64,000 bases of DNA from Amycolatopsis oliviviridis (GCF_014654365.1 NZ_BNAY01000002.1:929718-993717), one strand, 5' to 3'; positions 1 through 8,109 are shown, counted from the first letter of the stretch. Made by a program: numbers and translations. The notes: a model not told the origin generated them from the sequence alone.

Positions 1-677
1 AGCACGCTGAAGATGATTACCTTGAGGAACGACCAGAGCACGTCCTCGGGCGGCAGGAACAGCGTGAAGTAGTGGTCGTAGGTGCCCGCGGACTGGCCGT
101 AGAGCCAGATGGTGATCTGCCGCGAGGCCAGATAGGACGAGAGCAGGCCGACGGCGTAGAGCGGGATGACCGCGGTGACGCCCGCGATCACCCGGGTCGT
201 CACGAGGTAGGGCAGGCTGGGCACGCCCATCACTTCGAGCGCGTCGATCTCCTCGGAGATCTTCATCGCGCCGAGTTGCGCGGTGAACCCGCAGCCGACG
301 GTGGCCGAAAGCGCGAGCCCCGCCGAAAGCGGCGCGACCTCACGGGTGTTGAAGTAGGCCGAGATGAACCCGGTCAGCGCGGCGGTGCCGAGCTGGTTCA
401 GCGCCGAGTAGCCCTGCATGCCGACGATGAGCCCGGTGAACAGCGTCATCCCGATCATCACGCCGAGCGTCCCGCCGATCACCGCGAGCGCGCCGGTGCC
501 GAAGCTGACTTCGGTCAGCAGCCGGAAGATCTCGCGGCCGTAGCGCCGGATCGTGCGCGGGGCCCAGGCCAGCGCCCGGAAGTAGAACGACAGCTGGCCG
601 CCGAAGCCTTCCAGCATCGCGCCGGGACGCGCGATGATCTCGAGCGTGCGGTCCGAAACCGCGGGTTCACCTGCCAT
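1..677 (-). CDS. yrbE4B: MlaE/YrbE-family lipid ABC permease, YrbE4B-like (3' end outside window)
   Basis: This is an integral-membrane permease of the Mce-type lipid importer, which works with YrbE4A, the Mce4 proteins and an MlaF-type ATPase (not in the window). About 225 residues are visible, beginning MAGEPAVSDRTLE; the reading frame is open to the window edge, so the C-terminus is missing. The conserved YrbE loop is readable (GCGFTAQLGAMKISEEIDAL, then EVMGVPSLPYL). It starts 1 nt after the stop of the upstream permease gene, which indicates co-transcription and translational coupling. The assignment to the Mce4 (sterol) system rather than another Mce system rests on the neighbouring hsd4A, fdxD, fadE26/27 and fadD17 homologues. 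Confidence 0.9.
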   Translation of the reverse strand, partial: MAGEPAVSDRTLEIIARPGAMLEGFGGQLSFYFRALAWAPRTIRRYGREIFRLLTEVSFGTGALAVIGGTLGVMIGMTLFTGLIVGMQGYSALNQLGTAALTGFISAYFNTREVAPLSAGLALSATVGCGFTAQLGAMKISEEIDALEVMGVPSLPYLVTTRVIAGVTAVIPLYAVGLLSSYLASRQITIWLYGQSAGTYDHYFTLFLPPEDVLWSFLKVIIFSV

Positions 678-678
678 G

Positions 679-1464
679 TCACATCGCCTTCGGCGGCACG
701 ATCCGCAGGTAGATCGCGGTCAGCACGACGTTGATCAGGAACAGCAGCAGGAACGTGATGACCACGGCCTGGTTCACCGCGTCGCCGACGCCCTTCGGCC
801 CGCCCGCCGGGTTCAGCCCGCGGAAGGCCGCGACCACCCCGGCGACGAAGCCGTAGAGAAGCGCCTTGATCTCGCTGATCCACAGGTCCGGCACTTGCGC
901 GAGCGCGTTGAAACTGGCGAGGTACGCGCCCGGCGTGCCGCCCTGCATGACGACGTTGAAGAAGTAACCGCCGAGCACCCCGACGACGCTGACCAAACCG
1001 TTCAGCAGCACCGAAACCACGATCGCCGCCAGCACACGGGGCACGATCAGGCGCTGGATCGGGTTGACCCCGAGGACTTCCATCGCGTCGATCTCTTCGC
1101 GGATCTTGCGGGCGCCGATGTCGGCGCAGACCGCGCTGCCGCCCGCGCCCGCCACCAGCAACGCGGTGATCAGCGGGCTCGCCTGCTGCACGATCGCGAG
1201 CGCGCTCGCCGCGCCGGTGAAGGACTGCGCGCCGATCTGCTGGGTCAGCGAACCCAGCTGCAGCGCGATGACCGCGCCGAACGGGATCGCCACCAGCGCC
1301 GTCGGCAGGATGGTGACGCTCGCGAAGAACCAGCACTGCTGGATCCATTCGCGGAACTGGAACGGTCGTTTGAAGATCGCGCGCAGGACTTCCCACGACA
1401 GGGTCGCGAGCCTGCCGACCTGTGTGAGCGCACCCGTACCGGGGAAGGACACCGTCGCTCCCAC
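679..1464 (-). CDS. yrbE4A: MlaE/YrbE-family lipid ABC permease, YrbE4A-like
   Basis: This 261-residue permease is the first of the YrbE pair in the Mce4-type sterol import system. Several hydrophobic segments are visible (about residues 48-70, 95-107, 140-170, 205-215 and 233-255). The family's conserved cytoplasmic loop is at 107-137 and includes GAGGSAVCADIGARKIREE. In characterised actinobacteria Mce4 with YrbE4A/B takes up cholesterol; that role here is inferred from homology and context. The stop is separated from the YrbE4B start by one base. The 91-nt gap to the upstream dehydrogenase gene holds a hairpin (1503-1526), so the permeases may be partly uncoupled from the upstream genes. 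Confidence 0.92.
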   Translation of the reverse strand: MGATVSFPGTGALTQVGRLATLSWEVLRAIFKRPFQFREWIQQCWFFASVTILPTALVAIPFGAVIALQLGSLTQQIGAQSFTGAASALAIVQQASPLITALLVAGAGGSAVCADIGARKIREEIDAMEVLGVNPIQRLIVPRVLAAIVVSVLLNGLVSVVGVLGGYFFNVVMQGGTPGAYLASFNALAQVPDLWISEIKALLYGFVAGVVAAFRGLNPAGGPKGVGDAVNQAVVITFLLLFLINVVLTAIYLRIVPPKAM

Positions 1465-1502
1465 AGAACCTCCCAGTCGCCTGCCCCGAGTCTTACTCCA
1501 CC

Positions 1503-1526
1503 CGCTGACGCACCGTTGCGTTAGCG
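1503..1526 (-). terminator. hairpin between SDR gene and yrbE4A
   Basis: Ten-base arms (CGCTGACGCA and TGCGTTAGCG, one G-U pair) flank a 4-nt loop. It lies 30 nt past the stop of the 1556-2317 gene and 39 nt before the yrbE4A start. There is no T-run, so it may be an attenuator or processing site rather than a full terminator. Confidence 0.4.
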
Positions 1527-1555
1527 GTGTTCACTTTGCTCTCGGCATCTCCGCT

Positions 1556-2317
1556 CTAGATCTTGAGGGCGTGCGTCGCGGTCGCGCCGCCGTCGGCGAC
1601 GAACTCCGAGCCCGTGCTGTACGAACTGTCGTCACTGGCCAGGAATAGGACGAGTTTCGCGATATCCTCCGGTTTACCGACGCGGCCCAGGGCGACCTTC
1701 TTGCCCACCCACGACATGTCGATCTTCTGCCCACCGGCCGCCGCGGCGACCATCGGTGTGTCGATCGCGCCGGGATGGACCGAATTGACCCGGATGTTCT
1801 TCGCGCCGAGTTCGAGCGCGGCGACCTTGGTCATCCCGCGGATCGCGAACTTGCTCGCGGTGTAGGCGACGAGGTACGGCATCCCGGCGAGTCCTTCCAC
1901 AGAGGACACGTTGACGATGGAGCCGCCTCCGGCCCCGGTCATCGGTTCAACGACCGAGCGCATGCCGAGAAACGCCCCGATCTGATTGACCCGCATGACG
2001 CGTTCGTAGTCGGCGAGCGTGGTCTTCCCGAGTTCCGAGAAGTGGAGGATGCCGGCGTTGTTGACCAGCACCGTCGGCGGGCCGAACTCGGTCCGTGTCC
2101 GCTGGATCGCGGCGTCCCATTCGGCCTCGTCGCCGACGTCGAGGTGCTGGTAGACGGCGGATTCGCCGAGTTCGGCGGCGAGTTTCTTCCCGTCGAGGTC
2201 GTTGATGTCGGCGATCACCACGCGCGCGCCCTCGGCGACGAACAGCCGCGCGGCCGCCTCGCCCTGCCCGCGGGCGCCACCGGTGATCAGGGCTACCTTG
2301 CCGTCGAGCCTGCCCAT
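1556..2317 (-). CDS. SDR-family NAD(P)-dependent oxidoreductase (hydroxysteroid-dehydrogenase-like)
   Basis: This is a 253-residue classical short-chain dehydrogenase/reductase. The cofactor motif TGGARGQG is at 12-19, NNAG at 86-89, and the catalytic set is Ser139, Tyr152 and Lys156 (YTASK). Sequence style is closest to the 3-alpha/20-beta-hydroxysteroid dehydrogenase group, and the steroid cluster supports a hydroxysteroid or hydroxyacyl-CoA substrate; the substrate is not proven. I chose the ATG at 2317 because GGAG lies 6 nt upstream; the in-frame ATG at 2323 sits directly on that Shine-Dalgarno sequence. It is 25 nt downstream of hsd4A. The M. tuberculosis cluster has no SDR gene at this position, so it looks like an insertion relative to that order. 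Confidence 0.88.
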   Translation of the reverse strand: MGRLDGKVALITGGARGQGEAAARLFVAEGARVVIADINDLDGKKLAAELGESAVYQHLDVGDEAEWDAAIQRTRTEFGPPTVLVNNAGILHFSELGKTTLADYERVMRVNQIGAFLGMRSVVEPMTGAGGGSIVNVSSVEGLAGMPYLVAYTASKFAIRGMTKVAALELGAKNIRVNSVHPGAIDTPMVAAAAGGQKIDMSWVGKKVALGRVGKPEDIAKLVLFLASDDSSYSTGSEFVADGGATATHALKI

Positions 2318-2342
2318 CGTCATCTCCACCTGTTCCTGTCGT

Positions 2343-3227
2343 TCACGGCAGCGACATGATCTCGGACGCGGCGAACATGCGTTCCGGGTCGCGGTCGGCG
2401 AAATAGCCGCCCACTCCTGCGACGAGTTCGTCGGCGGTCCAGGTGCCGTTGACGGTGTCGAACCGCTGCTCCACCGACGGCGGCCGCATGAGCGCGACCA
2501 TCCCGCCGTAGACGAGGAAGACCTGACCGTTGACGCGGTCGGACTCGGGCGAGCAGAGGAACGACACGAACGGCGCGACGTGGTCGACCGACAGCGGGTC
2601 GATCCCTTCCGGCGCGTCGGCACCGAAGACGGCTTCGGTCATCGCGGTGCGGGCTCGCGGGCAGATCGCGTTGGCGCGGACGCCGTAGCGGGAGAGGCCG
2701 CGCGCGGTGGAGACGGTGAGCGCCGCGATCCCCGCCTTGGCCGCGCCGTAGTTCGGCTGGCCGGGAGCACCGAGCAGGAACGACTCCGACGCGGTGTTGA
2801 CCACCCGGCCGTACACCGGCGCGCCGTCCGCTTTGGACTTGTCGCGCCAGTACGCCCCGGCGTTGCGGGAAAGCAGGAAATGCCCGCGGAGGTGGACGCG
2901 GAGGACGGTGTCCCATTCCTCGTCGGACATCGAGAACAGCATCCGGTCGCGCAGCACGCCCGCGTTGTTGACCAGGACATGGAGTCCGCCGAAGTGGTCG
3001 ACGGCGGCGGTGAGCAGCGCGTCCGCGGTCGAGGACTCCGAAACGTCGCCGGTGACCGCGACGGCCTTGCCGCCTTCGGCCTCGATCTCGTCGGCGACCA
3101 CCTGCGCCGCGGTCGACACGTCGTTGACCACCACCGACGCTCCCGCCGCGGCCAGCGCCAGCGCCTCGGCCCGGCCGAGTCCCGCACCGGCCCCGGTCAC
3201 GATGGCCGTCTTGCCATCCAAGCTCAC
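2343..3227 (-). CDS. hsd4A: Hsd4A-like 17-beta-hydroxysteroid / 3-hydroxyacyl-CoA dehydrogenase
   Basis: This 294-residue SDR has TGAGAGLG at 11-18, NNAG at 87-90, and catalytic Ser147, Tyr160 and Lys164. It matches the hsd4A (Rv3502c) position next to yrbE4A and fdxD. In mycobacteria Hsd4A oxidises 3-hydroxyacyl-CoA intermediates of the sterol side chain and can act on 17-beta-hydroxysteroids. The start is the GTG at 3227 (protein begins MSLDGKTAIV), with GGAGG 6 nt upstream; a longer reading has no ribosome binding site. A degenerate KstR-like operator lies about 45 nt upstream. The gene is followed by a second SDR on the same strand. Confidence 0.87.
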   Translation of the reverse strand: MSLDGKTAIVTGAGAGLGRAEALALAAAGASVVVNDVSTAAQVVADEIEAEGGKAVAVTGDVSESSTADALLTAAVDHFGGLHVLVNNAGVLRDRMLFSMSDEEWDTVLRVHLRGHFLLSRNAGAYWRDKSKADGAPVYGRVVNTASESFLLGAPGQPNYGAAKAGIAALTVSTARGLSRYGVRANAICPRARTAMTEAVFGADAPEGIDPLSVDHVAPFVSFLCSPESDRVNGQVFLVYGGMVALMRPPSVEQRFDTVNGTWTADELVAGVGGYFADRDPERMFAASEIMSLP

Positions 3228-3270
3228 TTCGGGCCTCCCGCTTCCAACCACACGACCTCTCCGCACACAC

Positions 3271-3284
3271 TAGAATCTGTTCTT
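3271..3284. promoter_or_regulatory. degenerate KstR-like operator upstream of hsd4A
   Basis: TAGAATCTGTTCTT matches six of the eight fixed positions of the KstR consensus TNNAACNNGTTNNA. It lies 44-57 nt before the hsd4A start, where a repressor site would be expected. Confidence 0.4.
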
Positions 3285-3312
3285 GCTGCATGCAAGGTCC
3301 AAATAAACGGTG

Positions 3313-3504
3313 CTAACCACGTATGAGCAGGGCGTTTTTCGGGCAGCTCGCCACAGCTTGAGTAACACGTTCTACTTGATTCTGCGGAACTTCGGCCGAA
3401 GTGAGGACCAGCTCCTCGTCATCGTCGAGATCGAAGACCTCGGGTGCGAAGCCGACACAGATCGCGTTCGCCTCGCAGAGCGAGCGATCGACGTCGATCT
3501 CCAT
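3313..3504 (-). CDS. fdxD: small ferredoxin FdxD-like, probably [3Fe-4S]
   Basis: This is a 63-residue acidic ferredoxin. Cysteines 10 and 16 (CEANAIC) and Cys51 in a CP motif give the three-ligand pattern of the single-cluster ferredoxins that serve actinobacterial cytochromes P450; the fourth cysteine of [4Fe-4S] forms is absent. The start at 3504 is fixed by GGAGG about 5 nt upstream; a longer reading crosses this site. It is the counterpart of Rv3503c in the mce4 region. It is divergent from fadE26, with the perfect KstR palindrome between them, so repression by KstR and induction by sterol-derived CoA esters is the likely control. Confidence 0.85.
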   Translation of the reverse strand: MEIDVDRSLCEANAICVGFAPEVFDLDDDEELVLTSAEVPQNQVERVTQAVASCPKNALLIRG

Positions 3505-3535
3505 ATTCCCTCCTCGCCGCCACACCTGGTACAAC

Positions 3536-3549
3536 TAGAACAGGTTCTA
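3536..3549. promoter_or_regulatory. KstR operator between fdxD and fadE26
   Basis: TAGAACAGGTTCTA is a perfect 14-bp palindrome that fits the KstR consensus TNNAACNNGTTNNA at every fixed position. It lies 32 nt before the fdxD start and 58 nt before the fadE26 start, so it can control both divergent units. The kstR gene itself is not in the window. Confidence 0.85.
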
Positions 3550-3607
3550 CCCTACCGCCGCGAGCGGCCATGGCACCAGTAACGAGCACCGACGGCAGAG
3601 GTGATGG

Positions 3608-4789
3608 ATGCGGATCGACTACACGCCGGAGCAGCGGGCACTGGCCGGGGAACTCCGGGAGTACTTCGCCGGGCTGATGACCCCCGAACGCCGCGACGCC
3701 CTGGCCGGCGACGGCGGGGAATACGGCGACGGCCTGGTGTACAAGGAAATCGTCCGGGACCTGGGCAGTTCGGGCTGGCTCGCGCTCGGCTGGCCCCGCG
3801 AGTACGGCGGGCAGGACCGGCCGATGCTCGACCAGCTCATCTTCACCGACGAGGCGGCCGCGGCGGGGGTGCCCGTCCCGTTCCTCACGGTGAACACCGT
3901 CGGGCCGACGATCATGCGTTACGGCACCGAAGAACAGAAGGCGTTCTACCTGCCGAAGATCGCCGCCGGCGAGCTGCATTTCGCGATCGGCTACTCCGAG
4001 CCGGGCGCGGGGACCGATCTGGCGTCCCTGCGCACCCGCGCGGTCCGTGACGGCGACGACTACGTCATCAACGGCCAGAAGATGTGGACGAGCCTGATCG
4101 AGTACGCCGACTACATCTGGCTGGCCGCCCGGACCGACCCCGAGGCCCGCAAGCACAAGGGCCTGAGCATGCTGATCGTGCCCACGTCGGCGCCGGGCTT
4201 CTCCTGGACGAAGGTGCGCACGGTCGCCGGGCCGGGCACGAGCGCGACCTACTACGACGACGTGCGCGTACCGGTCACCTCCCGGGTCGCCGGGGAGAAC
4301 GAGGGCTGGCCGCTCATCACCAACCAGCTCAACCACGAACGGGTCGCGCTGACCTCGGCTGCGCCGATCCAGACGGCGTTGCGCGACGTGCGGATCTGGG
4401 CGCAGACGACCAAGCTCCCCGACGGCACCCGCGTCGTCGACCAGCCGTGGGTCCGGCTGCACCTGGCCCGGATCCACACGCACGCCGAATACCTGAAGCT
4501 GCGGAACTGGCGGATCGCCTGGGCGGCCGCGAGCAGCGACCTCGGGCCGGCGGAGGCGTCGGCGACCAAGGTGTTCGGCACGGAGTTCGCGACCGAGGCT
4601 TACCGGCTGATGATGGAGATTCTCGGCGCGGGCGCGGTGGTCCGCGAGGGCTCCCCCGGCGCCCAGTTGCGCGGCCGGATCGAACGACTGCACCGCTCGT
4701 CCCTGATCCTGACCTTCGGCGGCGGCACCAACGAGATCCAGCGGGACATGATCGCCGCGACCGCCCTCGGCCTGCCCGTCACGCGCTAG
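3608..4789 (+). CDS. fadE26: acyl-CoA dehydrogenase FadE26 (ChsE4), catalytic subunit of a heteromeric pair
   Basis: This 393-residue acyl-CoA dehydrogenase is one half of an alpha2-beta2 enzyme. In M. tuberculosis the ChsE4-ChsE5 (FadE26-FadE27) complex dehydrogenates the C27 steroid side chain as a 26-oyl-CoA ester. FAD-site motifs are visible (GYSEPGAGTDLASL at 128-141; WTSL at 160-163). Glu244 in LNHERVAL is at the position of the catalytic base reported for the FadE26 subunit. The C-terminal GGGTNEIQRDMIA motif is intact. The ATG at 3608 follows a GAGGTG sequence. The stop is 9 nt before fadE27, so the two subunits are co-translated from one KstR-controlled message. Confidence 0.92.
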   Translation: MRIDYTPEQRALAGELREYFAGLMTPERRDALAGDGGEYGDGLVYKEIVRDLGSSGWLALGWPREYGGQDRPMLDQLIFTDEAAAAGVPVPFLTVNTVGPTIMRYGTEEQKAFYLPKIAAGELHFAIGYSEPGAGTDLASLRTRAVRDGDDYVINGQKMWTSLIEYADYIWLAARTDPEARKHKGLSMLIVPTSAPGFSWTKVRTVAGPGTSATYYDDVRVPVTSRVAGENEGWPLITNQLNHERVALTSAAPIQTALRDVRIWAQTTKLPDGTRVVDQPWVRLHLARIHTHAEYLKLRNWRIAWAAASSDLGPAEASATKVFGTEFATEAYRLMMEILGAGAVVREGSPGAQLRGRIERLHRSSLILTFGGGTNEIQRDMIAATALGLPVTR

Positions 4790-4798
4790 GAGATATCG

Positions 4799-5872
4799 AT
4801 GGACTTCACGCTCACCGAAGCGCAGCAGGATCTCGCGTCGCTCACTCGCCGGATCCTCACGGACAAGGTCACGCCCGGCGTGCTGGGACCGCACGGTTCC
4901 GGAGGCTTCGACGCTCCACTGTGGACAGCGCTCGCCCAGGCGGGCGTGATCGACGCCGCGCTGCCGCAGTCGGTCGGCGGCGGCGGGTTCGGGCTGCTGG
5001 AGCAGTGTTCGGTGCTGGCCGAGATCGGCCGCGCGGTCGCACCGGTGCCGTACCTGACGTCGGTGGTGCTGGCCGCGGCCGCGGTGGCCGAATTCGGGGA
5101 CGGGCGGCTGGCCGAACGCTGGGTCGTCCCGGTCCTGCGCGGTGACCACGTCCTCGCCGTCGCACTGCCGGACTACGGCGTGCCGTGCGGGTTCACCGCC
5201 GAGACCGACGGCGACGGCTGGCGGCTGACCGGCGCGCAGACGGCGGTGGCGTCGGGCGCGTTCGCGCACGGCTTCCTCGTCGAGGCCGCCATCGACGGCG
5301 GCCGTCAGGTGTTCCTGCTCGACCGGGACGCGGTGACCGTCTCGCCGCAGCGGACCGTCGACCACGCCGACGCGGCGCTCGTCGAACTGACCGGGGCGAA
5401 GGCCGAGGTCTCCTTGGGCGACATCGGCGAATGGCTGCGGCTGCGCGGCACGATCGGCACCTGCGCGCAGCAGCTCGGCGTCGTCGAGCGGGCGCTGGAA
5501 CTGACCGCGGCGTACGCGCGGGAACGCAAGCAGTTCGACCACCTCATCGGGAGTTTCCAGGCGGTACGGCAGCGGCTCGCCGACGCCTACGTCGACGTCG
5601 AAGCCGTCCGGCTGACGTTGTGGCAGGCAGTCTGGAGGCTGAGCGAAGGCCTTCCGGCGGCCGAGGAGGTCGCGACGGCGAAGTTCTGGGCGTCCGAAGC
5701 CGGTCACCGCGTCGCGCACACCGCCGTGCACATCCACGGCGGGGTCGGCATCGACGTCGACCACACGCTGCACCGCTACTTCGTCGCGGCGAAGCGGCTC
5801 GAATTCACCTTGGGCGGCGCGACCGCGCAGCTGCGGGGACTCGGCGATCTCCTGGCCGCGGACCCGGCATGA
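4799..5872 (+). CDS. fadE27: acyl-CoA dehydrogenase FadE27 (ChsE5), partner subunit
   Basis: This 357-residue acyl-CoA dehydrogenase-like protein is the expected partner of FadE26. It keeps the C-terminal helical domain (YARERKQFDHLIGSFQAV around 240-257, with the Arg and Phe that contact FAD in the family). The heteromeric steroid enzymes carry the catalytic glutamate only on the FadE26 side, so this subunit contributes structure and cofactor binding. AGGAGA precedes the ATG at 4799. The last four bases form an ATGA overlap with fadD17. Assignment rests on the conserved fadE26-fadE27-fadD17 order and on the sequence. Confidence 0.9.
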   Translation: MDFTLTEAQQDLASLTRRILTDKVTPGVLGPHGSGGFDAPLWTALAQAGVIDAALPQSVGGGGFGLLEQCSVLAEIGRAVAPVPYLTSVVLAAAAVAEFGDGRLAERWVVPVLRGDHVLAVALPDYGVPCGFTAETDGDGWRLTGAQTAVASGAFAHGFLVEAAIDGGRQVFLLDRDAVTVSPQRTVDHADAALVELTGAKAEVSLGDIGEWLRLRGTIGTCAQQLGVVERALELTAAYARERKQFDHLIGSFQAVRQRLADAYVDVEAVRLTLWQAVWRLSEGLPAAEEVATAKFWASEAGHRVAHTAVHIHGGVGIDVDHTLHRYFVAAKRLEFTLGGATAQLRGLGDLLAADPA

Positions 5873-7380
5873 CCGCCACGGTCACGGAGCTCCTGCTCGC
5901 CAGGGCGGAGGACCATTCGACCGGGCTGCTGTTCGAAGACCGGCGCTGGTCGTGGGCCGACCACGTCCGGGCCTGCACCGGGTACGCGGCCGCGCTCACC
6001 GGCGTGCTGCGTCCTGGCGGGCATTTCGGGCTGCTGGCCGACAACGTCCCCGAGTTCTCGTTCCTGCTCGGTGGTGCCGCGCTCTCGGGACACGTCCTGG
6101 TCGGCCTGAACCCGACGCGCCGGGGCACGGCGCTGGCACGTGACGTCGCGCTGGCCGACTGCGAGCTCGTGTTCGCCGAGGAGAAGTACCTTCCCCTGCT
6201 TTCCGAGTCCGGTGTTCCGGTGCGGCCGTTGAGCGAGCTCGAACCGTCGCGGGAGACGGTCGTTCCCGTGGCCGCGAAGCCAGAAGACCTGCTCATGCTG
6301 ATCTTCACCTCCGGCACCAGTGGCGATCCGAAGGCCGTGCGGTGCACGCACGACAAGGTCGCCCATCCCGGCGAGATGCTGGCCGGCCGGTTCGGTCTGT
6401 CCACACAGGACACCGTGTACGTGTCGATGCCGATGTTCCACTCCAACGCCATCATGGCCGGCTGGTCGGTCGGGCTCGCCTCGGGCGCGGGGATCGCGCT
6501 GCGACGGCGGTTCTCCGCCTCCGGGTTCCTGTCGGACGTCCGGAAGTTCGGGGCGACCTACGCCAACTACGTCGGCAAGCCGCTGTCGTATGTGCTCACC
6601 ACTCCCGAGCGGGACGACGACGCCGACAATCCGCTGAAACTGGTCTACGGCAACGAAGGCGCGGAAGCCGACCTCGCCGTGTTCGGCAGGCGGTTCGACT
6701 GCCACGTGGTCGACGCGTTCGGCTCGACCGAGGGCGGCGTCAACTTCGGCCGGGACGCCACCACCCCGTCCGGTTCGCTCGGCCGGCTGCTCGACGGTGT
6801 CGCCGTACTCGATCCGGAGACCGGGAAACCCTGTCCCCCGGCGGAATTCGACGAAGGCGGGAAACTGCTCAACGCCGCCGAAGCGGTCGGTGAACTGGTC
6901 AACACCGGCGGAGCGGGCTTCTTCGCCGGGTACTACGGCGATCCGGCCGCCGAGGCCGAGCGGATGCGTGACGGGATGTACCACACCGGCGATCTGGCCT
7001 ACCTCGACGCGGACGGCTACTGCTATTTCGCGGGGCGGCTGGGTGATTGGCTCCGTGTCGACGGCGAGAACCTCGGCACGGCCCCGATCGAACGCGCGCT
7101 CCTGCGGCATCCCGCCGTCCAAGAGGCCGCTGTGTATGGCGTGCCGGATCCGCGAGTGGGCGATCAGGTGATGGCCGCGCTGGTCTGCCGGTCACCCATC
7201 GACGCGGACGAGTTCGCCGCTTTCGTGGCCGCTCAAAGCGATCTCGGACCGAAGCAGCGGCCCCGGTTCGTGCGGGTGGTCGACGCGCTGCCGCGGACGG
7301 CGACGCACAAGGTGCTCAAACGGGAACTGGCCGCGGACGGGCCCGGCCAGGCCTGGGAACTCCGCTACCCCCGCGTTTAG
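5869..7380 (+). CDS. fadD17: fatty/steroid acyl-CoA ligase FadD17-like
   Basis: This 503-residue ANL-superfamily adenylating enzyme should convert a steroid-side-chain carboxylate to its CoA thioester. The phosphate-binding loop FTSGTSGDPK is at 146-155. Further motifs are FGSTEGG and YHTGDLAYLDADG with the catalytic aspartate, and the C-terminal lysine region TATHKVLKREL is intact. The ATG at 5869 overlaps the fadE27 stop (ATGA), which fixes the start; a frame open further upstream lies entirely inside fadE27. In the M. tuberculosis cluster the same gene (Rv3506) ends the fadE26-fadE27-fadD17 operon. The exact substrate chain length is not readable from sequence. Confidence 0.9.
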   Translation: MTATVTELLLARAEDHSTGLLFEDRRWSWADHVRACTGYAAALTGVLRPGGHFGLLADNVPEFSFLLGGAALSGHVLVGLNPTRRGTALARDVALADCELVFAEEKYLPLLSESGVPVRPLSELEPSRETVVPVAAKPEDLLMLIFTSGTSGDPKAVRCTHDKVAHPGEMLAGRFGLSTQDTVYVSMPMFHSNAIMAGWSVGLASGAGIALRRRFSASGFLSDVRKFGATYANYVGKPLSYVLTTPERDDDADNPLKLVYGNEGAEADLAVFGRRFDCHVVDAFGSTEGGVNFGRDATTPSGSLGRLLDGVAVLDPETGKPCPPAEFDEGGKLLNAAEAVGELVNTGGAGFFAGYYGDPAAEAERMRDGMYHTGDLAYLDADGYCYFAGRLGDWLRVDGENLGTAPIERALLRHPAVQEAAVYGVPDPRVGDQVMAALVCRSPIDADEFAAFVAAQSDLGPKQRPRFVRVVDALPRTATHKVLKRELAADGPGQAWELRYPRV

Positions 7381-7428
7381 TCCTCTGGATGCGGTAGTTC
7401 GCGTTGACAACTACCGCATCCAGAGGAC
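7380..7428. terminator. long perfect hairpin between convergent fadD17 and tetR
   Basis: Two perfectly complementary 20-nt arms (7380-7399 and 7409-7428, beginning GTCCTCTGGATG) enclose a 9-nt loop. The hairpin starts at the last base of the fadD17 stop and ends 12 nt before the stop of the opposing TetR gene. It is therefore a bidirectional terminator for both. Its sequence is unlike the GAA-N7-TTC hairpins elsewhere in the window. Confidence 0.8.
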
Positions 7429-7440
7429 GAAATGCGGGCG

Positions 7441-8046
7441 TCACCGAAGCAGCGCGGCGACGAGTGTGTCCTTGAGCCACGCCTCGTAGTCGTCGTGACT
7501 CCACCCGGCCTCGGCGACGAGGCTGGTGTGGACGTCGGCGCTCATCAGGGCGACGGCGATGTCGGCGGCCCGCGGCACCACGGCGCGGCCGCCGCCGCGG
7601 ACCCGGTCGACCACCATCTCGACCCCGAGCCGGTTGCGGCGGGCGCCCTCCGCTTGCGTCGCGGCGATGTCCGGATCGACGGCGGCACCGGAACTCAGCA
7701 TCGTGACGATGTCGCCACAGCGTTCCCGGACCTGGCGCGCGACCGTGGCCAGCAGGCCGAGCAACGCGACCTGGTCTTCTGTGCGCGACGCCTCGGCGAC
7801 GAGGTCGGGAATCCCGGCCTCGTCGTCGAGGAGGTCGACGAGCCCGCTCAGGACACCGGCCTTCGAACCGAAGTGGGCGTAGATGGTCTGCGGGGACACC
7901 CCCGCTTCCTGGGCGATGACACGGATCGGGGTCCGCGCGTACCCGCGTTCGGCGAACAGCCCCCGGGCCGCGGTCAGGATCGTGCGCAGCGTCAGCGCTT
8001 CGCGGCGATCGCGCAACCGGACGATGCCGGGAAGGTCCGCTGACAT
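7441..8046 (-). CDS. TetR-family transcriptional regulator
   Basis: This is a 201-residue TetR-type repressor. The N-terminal helix-turn-helix is clear (TILTAARGLFAERGYART around 22-39, then GVSPQTIYAHFGSKAGV). The C-terminal ligand domain is unspecific. The start at 8046 is set by GAGGAG 6 nt upstream; the frame runs far further but only through the neighbouring gene's antisense. It is divergent from a SnoaL-like gene, with a 17-bp imperfect palindrome between them that is the likely operator, so autoregulation plus control of 8110-8535 is inferred. It does not have the KstR position and is not claimed to be KstR. Confidence 0.85.
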   Translation of the reverse strand: MSADLPGIVRLRDRREALTLRTILTAARGLFAERGYARTPIRVIAQEAGVSPQTIYAHFGSKAGVLSGLVDLLDDEAGIPDLVAEASRTEDQVALLGLLATVARQVRERCGDIVTMLSSGAAVDPDIAATQAEGARRNRLGVEMVVDRVRGGGRAVVPRAADIAVALMSADVHTSLVAEAGWSHDDYEAWLKDTLVAALLR

Positions 8047-8062
8047 GTATGCTCCTCGAAAG

Positions 8063-8079
8063 TTGGAACGTTGTTCTAA
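8063..8079. promoter_or_regulatory. putative TetR operator
   Basis: TTGGAAC-GTT-GTTCTAA is a 17-bp inverted repeat with 6 of 7 arm positions matching. It lies 16 nt from the TetR start and 30 nt from the SnoaL-like start. Confidence 0.5.
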
Positions 8080-8109
8080 GTAATGGATCGATGTTACAGG
8101 AGGATGGCG

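Noticed and set aside
3366..3373. AACACGTT as a third KstR half-site pair
   Set aside because: It lies inside the fdxD coding region near its 3' end and lacks the flanking T; chance is the simpler explanation.
3419..5773. A 784-codon open frame on the minus strand across fadE26/fadE27
   Set aside because: It is the antisense shadow of two well-matched dehydrogenase genes in GC-rich DNA; the product is Arg/Asp/Gly-rich with no domain.
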